Virus record (IMG/VR): IMGVR_UViG_3300027645_000004
Coordinates: 1 to 26,359 of that record
Length of the DNA stretch: 26,359 bases
Source: a virus
Reading direction: 5' to 3' (one strand)
Position numbers and translations under genes: made by a program. How positions within the stretch are numbered: position 1 is the first letter of the stretch; the number at the start of each line of letters is the position of its first letter. Shown piece by piece: positions 12,694 through 19,001 of this stretch. A model generated the notes under the pieces. That model was not told the DNA's origin, made no database searches, and was given only the letters and a program-made list of their open reading frames with translations.

Positions 12694-13674
12694 GTGAAAC
12701 CCTCAGAAGTTGCCCAATCGCTCGAATTGCTGATCGGGATCGACCGGCCGGCCTTTCTCGTGGGCCCCGCCGGAATCTACAAATCGTCGGTTGTCGCGCA
12801 GGTCGCGCAAAAGCTCGATCGTCAGCTTATCGACGTTCGAGCAGTCCTGCTCGACGCGGTCGATCTGCGCGGGTTGCCCCACGTCAACGGCGACGGGCGC
12901 GCCCATTGGGCGACCCCCGATTTCTTGCCGCGCGACGGCGAGGGCGTCTTGTTCCTCGACGAATTGAACCGCGCCCCGCCCCTCGTGCAGAATGCGTGTT
13001 TGCAGCTGAGCCTTGAACGGCGCATCGGCGAATATGAGCTGCCCGCGGGCTGGGCTGTCGTCGCGGCCGGCAACCCCGACACCTCGCGCGGTGTCACGCG
13101 CATGAGCGAAGCGCTCGCCAGCCGGTTCGTTCACCTCAGCTGCGAAGTTGACGTGAACGATTGGTGCCGCTGGGCGGTCAGTCACAACGTCCGCCCCGAG
13201 GTCATCGCGTTCGCGCGTTTCCGCCCCGAGCTCTTGCACAACTACGATCCTCGGGCGACCGAGAAATCGTTTCCGTGCCCGCGCTCCTGGGCCTTCGTCT
13301 CGCAGATCCTCGACGCGATGCCCGCGTATGAAATCGAACATTCGCTCTATCAGGGCACCGTCGGCGAGGGCGCTGCCGGCGAATTCATGGCGTTCCTCAA
13401 CATCTATCGGAAGCTGCCAAGCCTCGACGGGATCCTGCTCAACCCAGGTAAAGCCAAAGTCCCCGAGAAGCCGAGCGTGCTTTACGCAGTGGCAGCCGGC
13501 CTCGCTCGCAAAGCAACCGAGCAGAATTTCGATCGCGTGATCCAATACGTCGATCGGATGCCGAAGGAATGGGGCGTCTATTGCGTCAAAGACGCGACGG
13601 GACGCGACGAGCAGCTTTGCTCGACCCCCGCGTTTATCAAGTTCGGCTCGGAAAACGCCGACATCATGGGCTGA
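12694..13674 (+). CDS. MoxR-type AAA+ ATPase
   Basis: 326 residues from GTG 12694, preceded by CAGGAG with 6-nt spacing. Walker B VLFLDELNRAPP (85-96), sensor-1 AAGNPDT (124-130), and the arginine-finger region SEALASRFVHL (138-148) place it among MoxR/CobS-like AAA+ proteins. These act as ATP-driven chaperones or remodelers with VWA-domain partners. The P-loop reads GPAGIYKS (24-31), with Tyr29 replacing the usual Gly before Lys30. The rest of the ATPase motifs are intact. It heads an operon with a DUF3150-like protein and a VWA protein, the normal partners in phages. Translation probably depends on the hairpin directly upstream. Confidence 0.9.
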   Translation: MKPSEVAQSLELLIGIDRPAFLVGPAGIYKSSVVAQVAQKLDRQLIDVRAVLLDAVDLRGLPHVNGDGRAHWATPDFLPRDGEGVLFLDELNRAPPLVQNACLQLSLERRIGEYELPAGWAVVAAGNPDTSRGVTRMSEALASRFVHLSCEVDVNDWCRWAVSHNVRPEVIAFARFRPELLHNYDPRATEKSFPCPRSWAFVSQILDAMPAYEIEHSLYQGTVGEGAAGEFMAFLNIYRKLPSLDGILLNPGKAKVPEKPSVLYAVAAGLARKATEQNFDRVIQYVDRMPKEWGVYCVKDATGRDEQLCSTPAFIKFGSENADIMG

Positions 13675-13731
13675 AAAAGCGGGGCGGCTGAAACCGCCCC
13701 GCCCCCCGCCCCCCCAAACAGGAGTTGTCAC
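13668..13731 (+). promoter_or_regulatory. structured translation leader L2 (CTGAAA loop, AAACAGGAG box)
   Basis: Starting over the MoxR stop codon (13672-13674), the sequence has GGGCTGAAAAA, then a perfect 9-bp stem GCGGGGCGG/CCGCCCCGC with hexaloop CTGAAA (13679-13702). A long C-run and AAACAGGAG (13716-13724) lead to ATG 13732. The layout is the same as in L1, but the stem sequence is different. No T-run follows, so a terminator is unlikely. Confidence 0.7.
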
Positions 13732-14604
13732 ATGGCTAACACGATCACCGAAAAAGCAATGCTCGCGAAGCTGAACATCAGCCAGTGGGCCGCTTCCAAG
13801 CATGACAAGGCGATCACCGAGGAAGTCGCGAAGCAACACGGCAGCGACCCCTCGATGGGCCGCTACTCCAAGCGGCTGATCGCCAAGACCGCGCTCGACG
13901 ACATCCGCGGCATCGCGATCCAGGCGCGTCATCACCACTACGAAAACACGCTGCCCTGGCTCGACGACGGCGCGCGCATCCTGCCCGCCGGCAACTACTT
14001 CGATTACATGGCGGCGCAGCGCGACTTGCAGCACAAATTCGAGACTGCGGTCGTCGACTTCGTCAGCGTGTACCCGCAGCTGGTCGAGCACGCGAAGGCC
14101 TCGCTCAACGGGCTATTCGTGCCCGCGGATTACCCGACGCCCTCCGACATCGGCAGCAAATTCGCCTTCGACGTCTCGATGACGCCGATGCCCGACGCTG
14201 ATGACTTCCGCGTCAATCTCGGCGACGCCGAGCAGTCGCGGATCAGGGCCGACATCGAAAGCCGCGTGAACGGCGCGGTCGAGGGGGCCATGAGCGATCT
14301 GTGGACCCGCATCCATGACGCCGTCTCGAAGATGGCCGAACGGCTGCGCGCCTACGAGGTCGACCCCGATGGCAAGGTGATCAGCACGTTTCGCGACTCG
14401 CTGGTGACCAACATGCGCGATCTCTGCGAAATGCTGCCCAAGCTGAATTTCGCATCCTCGAATTCGCTTGAGAAAATGCGCAGCCGGCTCGCCGCCGAAC
14501 TCTGCGAATTCGACGCGCCGGTGCTGCGCAGCGACGCAGCCAAGCGCGAGGAAATCGCGGCCAAAGCCGAGGCGATCCTCGCCGAGGTGTCGGACTTCAT
14601 CTGA
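13732..14604 (+). CDS. DUF3150-like partner of MoxR/VWA system
   Basis: 290 residues from ATG 13732, preceded by CAGGAG. It is a largely helical soluble protein with no Cys clusters. It starts MANTITEKAMLAKLNISQWA, has a motif RYSKRLIAKTALDDIRGIAI near residues 44-63, and carries helices to the end (RLAAELCEF, AKAEAILAEVSDFI). Size, position and sequence resemble the DUF3150 proteins that sit between MoxR-type ATPases and VWA proteins in phages. It may bridge the ATPase and the VWA protein or bind their target. The assignment is from memory of the family and from context. Confidence 0.8.
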   Translation: MANTITEKAMLAKLNISQWAASKHDKAITEEVAKQHGSDPSMGRYSKRLIAKTALDDIRGIAIQARHHHYENTLPWLDDGARILPAGNYFDYMAAQRDLQHKFETAVVDFVSVYPQLVEHAKASLNGLFVPADYPTPSDIGSKFAFDVSMTPMPDADDFRVNLGDAEQSRIRADIESRVNGAVEGAMSDLWTRIHDAVSKMAERLRAYEVDPDGKVISTFRDSLVTNMRDLCEMLPKLNFASSNSLEKMRSRLAAELCEFDAPVLRSDAAKREEIAAKAEAILAEVSDFI

Positions 14605-14611
14605 TGCGACC

Positions 14612-14714
14612 CCCGCCTGACGATGGCCCCATGATAGGGGCCGAAAACGCCGCCCTCCACCAGCGGCGTTCGCGGAAATCACCCCGATTTTCCCCAACAA
14701 ACAGGAACAGGAAA
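14612..14714 (+). promoter_or_regulatory. structured translation leader L3 (two hairpins, AAACAGGA box)
   Basis: Hairpin A is GGCCCC-ATGATA-GGGGCC (14625-14642). Hairpin B is the perfect 8-bp stem AACGCCGC/GCGGCGTT with a 9-nt loop (14646-14670). GCGGAAATC, a pyrimidine-rich stretch and AAACAGGAACAGGAAA follow, directly before ATG 14715. The element is a diverged copy of the leader at 15873-15971: the first 35 nt are almost identical and stem B differs in sequence but still pairs. Confidence 0.75.
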
Positions 14715-15872
14715 ATGGACGTTGGAAAACTGATGATCCAGGCTCGCACGAGTCTGGTTTTGACCCAGCCGTTTTTCGGCGCGCTGTCGCTTCGCTTGAA
14801 GCTGCTCGCGGCCGAAATCCCGACCCTCAGCGTCGACGGGAAGACGCTGCGCTACAACCCCGACTTTGTCGCCAAGCTGACGTTTCAACAGCTGGTCGGG
14901 GTGATCGCCCACGAGGTCATGCACTGCGCCTTGGCGCATCATGCCCGACGCGGCGGGCGCGACCCGCGCACCTTCAATGAGGCGTGCGACTACGCGATCA
15001 ACCCCATGATCGTCGCAGCCGGGATGCAGCTGCCCGACGGCCTGCTGAATGACCCGGCCTTCGCCGGCAAGTCGGCCGAGGAAATCTATGGCGTGCTGTG
15101 GGCGCGCAAGCGCCAGCAACAGCCGCAGCCCGACGCTGACGACGACAAGCCCGGGCAGTTCGAGGCCGACGTCGGGAATTGCGGGTCCTTCTGCGACAGC
15201 GTTGACGACCAGGGCAAGCAACAGTCCCCGGCCGAGCGCCAGCATGAGGAACGCGAATGGAAGACAGCGGGCGCCGAGGCGATCGCCGTCGCCAAGCGCG
15301 CGGGCAACGTGCCCGGCAGTCTCGTCGAAATGTTCGACAAGCTGCGCGCCCCTCGCGTCGACTGGCGCGAGCAGTTGCGGCGCTTCGTCGGGGCCAGCGC
15401 CAAGCAAGATTACAGCTGGACCCCGCCCAATCGTCGCTACGTGGCCGCTGGCCTCTATCTGCCATCGGTGCGCAGCGACAGCGTGGGCGAGATCGTTTTC
15501 GCGATCGATACCTCGGGAAGCATGAATGAGGAGGCGCTTCAAAGCGCGGTCGACGAATTGAATTCAATCCTCGTCGACGTCGAGCCCGAGCGGGTGCACG
15601 TCATCCATTGCGACACGATGATCCATCAGGTCGACGTCCACGAAGCGGGCGACTACCCGATCAAGGTCGAGGCGAAGGGCCGCGGCGGGACGCTGTTTGC
15701 CCCGGTGTTCGATTGGATCGCAGAGCAGGAATTCACGCCGGCCTGCGTCGTCTACTTCACCGATCTGGAGTGTGGGCACTACGGCACCGAGCCCGCTTGC
15801 CCGGTGCTTTGGGCGACCGTCTCTCCCGGCGACGCGCCGCCCTTCGGCGAAGTGATCAACGTCACTGACTAA
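14715..15872 (+). CDS. metallopeptidase-like plus VWA domain protein (DUF2201 type)
   Basis: 385 residues from ATG 14715. An earlier in-frame start at 14604 lies in the structured leader and is rejected. The N-terminal domain has HEVMHCALAH (His66, Glu67, His70) and FNEACDYAIN (Asp92), the pattern of putative zinc-peptidase DUF2201 proteins. A charged linker (about 131-210) leads to a VWA-like domain with an intact MIDAS motif, Asp265-Thr-Ser267-Gly-Ser269, and a later FTDLECG. With MoxR it probably forms an ATPase/VWA machine that remodels or inserts metal into a target. The peptidase activity of the family is unproven. Confidence 0.88.
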   Translation: MDVGKLMIQARTSLVLTQPFFGALSLRLKLLAAEIPTLSVDGKTLRYNPDFVAKLTFQQLVGVIAHEVMHCALAHHARRGGRDPRTFNEACDYAINPMIVAAGMQLPDGLLNDPAFAGKSAEEIYGVLWARKRQQQPQPDADDDKPGQFEADVGNCGSFCDSVDDQGKQQSPAERQHEEREWKTAGAEAIAVAKRAGNVPGSLVEMFDKLRAPRVDWREQLRRFVGASAKQDYSWTPPNRRYVAAGLYLPSVRSDSVGEIVFAIDTSGSMNEEALQSAVDELNSILVDVEPERVHVIHCDTMIHQVDVHEAGDYPIKVEAKGRGGTLFAPVFDWIAEQEFTPACVVYFTDLECGHYGTEPACPVLWATVSPGDAPPFGEVINVTD

Positions 15873-15971
15873 CCCGCCTGACGAGGCCCTGTGATAGGGG
15901 CCGAAAGCCGCGCCCTTCCCATCCGGGGCGCGCTAGCGGAAATCCACCCGCATCAAACAGGAAACAGGAAA
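15873..15971 (+). promoter_or_regulatory. structured translation leader L4 (copy of L3)
   Basis: Hairpin A is GGCCCT-GTGATA-GGGGCC (15885-15902). Hairpin B is CGCGCCC/GGGCGCG (15909-15932). The element starts one base after the VWA stop. AGCGGAAATC and AAACAGGAAACAGGAAA then precede ATG 15972. It matches L3 closely in order and spacing. Stem B is changed on both arms, so pairing is kept, which points to a functional RNA fold. Confidence 0.75.
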
Positions 15972-16241
15972 ATGGACGACGACCAGAAGGACGACGCCCG
16001 CGCACTCGCAGTTATCGAATTGGCCCGAGCCAAATATCATCGCGACGGTGAAGTCGAGATCGATGGGGGCACGATCAGCGAGGGTGACGATAACGGGGCC
16101 TATGTTCAAGCGTGGGTCTGGGTCGGCTTCGCGGGGACCCCCTTCGACAAGGGAAATAGAGCCATGACGCGCGGAGGTGAGCTGTGGCCTATGTGGCGCG
16201 ACGACCTCGCGCCGGACAACGAGGCGGCCGGCGGTTGCTGA
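15972..16241 (+). CDS. hypothetical acidic protein of the MoxR/VWA operon
   Basis: 89 residues from ATG 15972. An upstream in-frame start at 15891 lies inside hairpin A and is rejected. The protein is acidic (MDDDQKDDARALAVIELARA at the start) with a central beta-rich segment DNGAYVQAWVWVGFAG. Similar small proteins occur in phages without a known role. It uses the same leader type as the VWA gene, so the two are probably expressed together. Its TGA stop lies in the loop of the hairpin at 16223-16257. Confidence 0.7.
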   Translation: MDDDQKDDARALAVIELARAKYHRDGEVEIDGGTISEGDDNGAYVQAWVWVGFAGTPFDKGNRAMTRGGELWPMWRDDLAPDNEAAGGC

Positions 16242-16257
16242 AACAACCCCGGCCGCC
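16223..16257 (+). promoter_or_regulatory. 14-bp hairpin with CTGAAA loop around a stop codon (L5)
   Basis: The left arm GGCGGCCGG-C-GGTTG and right arm CAACC-CCGGCCGCC pair over 14 bp with one bulged C, closing a CTGAAA loop. The TGA in that loop (16239-16241) is the stop codon of the 89-residue gene. GAACAGGAAA follows at 16276-16285. The next gene starts at 16328. It has the same loop as L2, with an unrelated stem. Confidence 0.65.
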
Positions 16258-16327
16258 GCCCCGGCCACCGATCGCGAACAGGAAACGCGACGGCGCCAGC
16301 GGGGCTTAAACATGGGAAGGCAGGACG

Positions 16328-16561
16328 ATGACACCAAGCGAATTGAAAGAATGGCGCGCGGGGATGGGCTGGTCGCAACAGAAGGCGGCCGAGCACCTCG
16401 ACGTCGCGCTGCGAACCTATAAGGGCTACGAATGGGGGACGCGCAGCAGCGGTGGCACCGAACTCGCGGTCCCCAGGTCGATCGCGCTCGCGGCGCTGGC
16501 GCTGCGCTTTGCGCGCGACGTGCTGCTCCAAGAGCAACGAGAGGGAGGCTCCAATGGATAA
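16328..16561 (+). CDS. XRE-family helix-turn-helix regulator
   Basis: 77 residues from ATG 16328, with a GGCAGGA ribosome-binding site 5 nt upstream. TPSELKEWRAGMGWSQQKAA and EHLDVALRTYKGYEWG form a typical XRE/Cro helix-turn-helix in residues 2-38. It is followed by helices ending in LLQEQREGGSNG. It probably represses or activates a phage promoter. Candidates are the divergent region at 11687-12693 or its own operon. It overlaps the next gene by 8 nt. It is smaller than CI-type repressors and lacks a peptidase domain. Confidence 0.82.
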   Translation: MTPSELKEWRAGMGWSQQKAAEHLDVALRTYKGYEWGTRSSGGTELAVPRSIALAALALRFARDVLLQEQREGGSNG

Positions 16562-16928
16562 GCCGCCGATCAACGCCCGCTTCCCGCTCATCGTGGTGAA
16601 GCGGGGATTTTATGACCAGTTCGAGGCGGGGACGAAGACGGTCGAGCGACGCTTGCACCGTCCGCCCTTCACCCAGCGCGCGTTCTACCCCGGGCGCTGG
16701 GTGCGGCTCGCCTACAACTTCAACGTCGCGAAGACCCCCTCGCTGATCGCGAAGGTGACCAGCTTCGAGGTCGTCGCCGCGCGCGACGCCCTCGGCTGGG
16801 TCGAATTGATCTCGATCTACCCGCAGCTGATGATCGCCGACCCTGACACCGAGATCGCGCTGATCACCCTCGCTATCCAGCGGGGCGCAGGGGACGCGCT
16901 GGCGACGGGTGTTTCGACCCCGCGCTAG
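16554..16928 (+). CDS. ASCH/PUA-like domain protein
   Basis: 124 residues from ATG 16554, preceded by GAGGGAGG. FPLIVVKRGFYDQFEAGTKT then VERR and YPGRWVRLAYNFN then LIAKVTSFEVV follow the ASCH pattern: a lysine near the start, GxKTxExR, a G-R-W-V strand and a closing strand. ASCH domains are PUA-like and thought to bind RNA or modified nucleosides, and some are amidohydrolases. Its position at the end of the structured-leader operon makes an RNA-binding role attractive, but this is inference. It is followed by an intrinsic terminator. Confidence 0.7.
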   Translation: MDKPPINARFPLIVVKRGFYDQFEAGTKTVERRLHRPPFTQRAFYPGRWVRLAYNFNVAKTPSLIAKVTSFEVVAARDALGWVELISIYPQLMIADPDTEIALITLAIQRGAGDALATGVSTPR

Positions 16929-16981
16929 TGCTACAGCGCCCGACCCTGCCCTATCGCCAGCGACCGTCCCTGCCCGTCCTC

Positions 16982-17009
16982 CCTCCCCCCTCGCGGGGGG
17001 AGGATTTTT
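16982..17009 (+). terminator. intrinsic terminator of the MoxR/VWA operon
   Basis: The 9-bp stem CCTCCCCCC/GGGGGGAGG with a TCGC loop is followed by ATTTTT. It is a clear rho-independent terminator 53 nt after the ASCH-like gene and in the plus direction only. Confidence 0.85.
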
Positions 17010-17148
17010 CGCTTGGGCAAAGCGTTCACGTTTCCTCCCGCCCCGCAGGGAACGCCCCAGGCGGCCCCAGGCGAGCGTCCCGATCGGGTGCAACGGGACT
17101 AGCGTCGAGGGTCGGTCCCCCTCGCTGGCGACGTCGGCCCGCGACGGG

Positions 17149-17170
17149 CGAAACGGGTTAACCCGCTTCG
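17149..17170 (-). terminator. candidate 3' hairpin of the minus-strand operon
   Basis: CGAAACGGGTTAACCCGCTTCG is a 22-nt dyad with one mismatched pair. It lies just downstream of the minus-strand stop at 17175. No T-run follows on the minus strand, so termination may be weak or Rho-dependent. Another hairpin, CGAGGG/CCCTCG, lies at 17106-17124. The rest of 17010-17174 shows nothing clear. Confidence 0.4.
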
Positions 17171-17174
17171 GGCC

Positions 17175-17411
17175 TCAGCGCAGCGCGTCGAGCGCGCCCC
17201 TGATCAAACCCGCGCGCGGTTGCGACGTTGTTGCGCGGGCCTCGCGCCCCAGCTGCTCGAGGTGATGATCATCGAGGGCCAGTGCCCCGGCGCCCATGAT
17301 CAGCGCGTCGACCCAGCTGTCGTCGTGTCGATGTGTCAGCACTTCGTCGTCAGCGTCAAAGCGCGGTGGCGCCGCCTTTGGCGCCTCCGGTGGGTGCGCG
17401 TCGGTTTTCAA
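17175..17411 (-). CDS. possible small protein at the end of the ParB/ABC operon
   Basis: An open frame runs from 17564 down to 17175, but its first 50 residues are Arg/Pro/Ser-rich and overlap the ABC gene. A TTG at 17409-17411 would give 78 residues with more ordinary composition (DADDEVLTHRHDDSWVDALI, then DHHLEQLGREARATT). It would overlap the ABC gene's end by 56 nt. No strong ribosome-binding site is visible and the family is unknown. It may be a real last gene of the operon or a chance frame in GC-rich DNA. Confidence 0.4.
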   Translation of the reverse strand: MKTDAHPPEAPKAAPPRFDADDEVLTHRHDDSWVDALIMGAGALALDDHHLEQLGREARATTSQPRAGLIRGALDALR

Positions 17412-18540
17412 AGAGGGCCCCGACGCGCTCGGGACGCTGCGTCGAGGGCGACCCGGCCGGCGCGATGTAAGCGAAAGCCGCGGAGACGCGGGTGGCGGAG
17501 AATTTGCCCTGGTGCTTTTTGAAGCCGGGATCCGCCCGTCGCCCGCCGGGGCTTTGCGTACCATGTCGCATCAACCTCCACCGCGGCGAAGCCGCTTTCT
17601 GGGCGATGATCGCCGGGTGCGAGGTCACCGCATGAAATCGCCACCCCCGCTCCCAGAGGTGTTGCCCGAGCCATTCGGTCAGCGCGCGCGATAGGCCCAG
17701 CCCTTGATTGTCCGGCAGCACGACGGTGCGATGCTCCGCGAAAATGTTGCGCGCCGTTGGGTGAGGAAATTTGGCCGCGGCTGAAAAGGCGACGCAGCGG
17801 CCCTCGACGAACCCGCCGACGCACAGCGCGCCAGGCGAAAGACGCGAGCTTAGATAATGATGCGGTGCAAAAATTGGCCAGATTTCTCGACCCACTGAGC
17901 GGATTTCAAAGGCAATGTCTGGTCGTCGTTGAACTGACCTCGCTTCGAACGCGCCCAAATGCGGTTCGTAAATCCAGTCGGGTTGAATCCAGGGGATGAC
18001 ATCGTAGTGGCAAGAGATCGCGATCAGCCGGCGCTTGGCGCGACGCACCGCTTTCTGAACCGAATGCGAGGCGATCTTGGCAACCTGGCGGTCGACGACG
18101 CTGGTGAATTCGTCGACCACGAGGAGATCGGAAGTCTCAGCCAGCCCCCGCGCCATCGTTACCCGGAATTGTTCACCATTGCTGAGAGTGTGAAAGGGAC
18201 GAAGCCAGGCTGGCGGCGAGCCGAATCCGACCGCCGTAAGCAAGCCGGTGACCTCCTTGATACCGGCGGTCGGCGGGAAGCCATCGAGGACCGATTGATC
18301 CGCCGGCCAGTCGAAAGCCGTCACGAGGTCGGCGCCGAACAATGCGCGCGCGACGCTCGATTTGCCCGACCCCGACGGCCCGACGATAAGGCCGACATTC
18401 CAGTCAAGGTCTTCAATCGGCAGCTCGCCGGCGATAACCATTCGACTCTTTTCCTCGGTCGCCATGTCGAACATGCCGGACACCTGAACCACGCGCGGCG
18501 TGCGCATGATTGCCGCTTCCAGCGTGATATCGATCTTCAC
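17356..18540 (-). CDS. ABC-type ATPase fused to GNAT-like acetyltransferase domain
   Basis: 394 residues. The N-terminal half is an ABC ATPase: Walker A GPSGSGKS (54-61), signature LSNGE (119-123), Walker B LLVVDEFTS (139-147), D-loop Asp150 and a switch histidine in SCHYD (His178). No membrane domain is present, so it is not a transporter. From about 240 the sequence is GNAT-like: FVEGRCVAFSAAAKF, RTVVLPDNQGLGLSRALTEW, then HAVTSHPAI. A late KFSATRVSAAFAYI resembles the closing strand of this type. The arrangement fits COG2401 (ATPase fused to predicted acetyltransferase). It follows the HNH-like gene with a 4-nt overlap. The substrate is unknown. Confidence 0.85.
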   Translation of the reverse strand: MKIDITLEAAIMRTPRVVQVSGMFDMATEEKSRMVIAGELPIEDLDWNVGLIVGPSGSGKSSVARALFGADLVTAFDWPADQSVLDGFPPTAGIKEVTGLLTAVGFGSPPAWLRPFHTLSNGEQFRVTMARGLAETSDLLVVDEFTSVVDRQVAKIASHSVQKAVRRAKRRLIAISCHYDVIPWIQPDWIYEPHLGAFEARSVQRRPDIAFEIRSVGREIWPIFAPHHYLSSRLSPGALCVGGFVEGRCVAFSAAAKFPHPTARNIFAEHRTVVLPDNQGLGLSRALTEWLGQHLWERGWRFHAVTSHPAIIAQKAASPRWRLMRHGTQSPGGRRADPGFKKHQGKFSATRVSAAFAYIAPAGSPSTQRPERVGALFENRRAPTGGAKGGATAL

Positions 18541-19001
18541 GCCGCTCGCCTGTTGTGTCGCTGTTCCAATGCCGTCGCCCAGCGGCAGTTGGTCGGCTCG
18601 TAATTACCGTCAGCGTCCGGCCAGCGATCGAGCGAATGCCGCGGCGACGGTCTGCGACCCATGTCGGCCAAAAAGGCGTTAAAGTCCCGCCAGCGCTCGC
18701 AAAACGTTATGCCGCGGGCGCCATAGTTTTTGAAGCCCGTGGCGTTGGGATTTCCGCAACGAGCTTTCATGCTTCGCCAGCTCAGATATTCGGGCGAACC
18801 AAATTCTCCGTTGATCGTGCGATGAAGGCACCCGCAGCTCCCGGTGTTCCCGGTTTTTAAATCGCGCCTTCGAACATCCGTTTCGTTGCCGCAGTCGCAG
18901 CGGCAACGCCATATTCGACCCGTTGTTGCGCCGCCCGATTTCCAATCGATCGCCACCAGTCGGCCGAAGCGCTGTCCTGTAAGATCGAGCGGCGCCGTCA
19001 T
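18537..19001 (-). CDS. HNH-like phage protein, probable homing nuclease family
   Basis: 154 residues. LTGQRFGRLVAIDW and CRCDCGNET with SCGCLH form a Cys-rich N-terminal module. YLSWRSMKARCGNP, NYGARGITFCERW, DMGRRPSPRHSLDRW and YEPTNCRWATALEQRHNRR follow. This string is very common in phage proteins and resembles HNH-type homing nucleases in its NCRWAT..EQ..N ending. No experimental role is known to me. It sits between the ParB-like and ABC genes, with 4-nt overlaps on both sides. It may have been inserted into a ParB-ABC pair. Confidence 0.72.
   Translation of the reverse strand: MTAPLDLTGQRFGRLVAIDWKSGGATTGRIWRCRCDCGNETDVRRRDLKTGNTGSCGCLHRTINGEFGSPEYLSWRSMKARCGNPNATGFKNYGARGITFCERWRDFNAFLADMGRRPSPRHSLDRWPDADGNYEPTNCRWATALEQRHNRRAA

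Noticed and set aside
13679-13702. GC-rich hairpin after the MoxR gene as an intrinsic terminator
   Set aside because: It is followed by a run of C, not T, and directly precedes the ribosome-binding site of the next gene.
12703-14091. Long minus-strand frame (462 codons) opposite the MoxR and DUF3150-like genes
   Set aside because: The plus strand encodes clear MoxR motifs and a leader. The minus frame has Arg/Asp/Val-rich sequence without domains, a typical shadow in GC-rich DNA.
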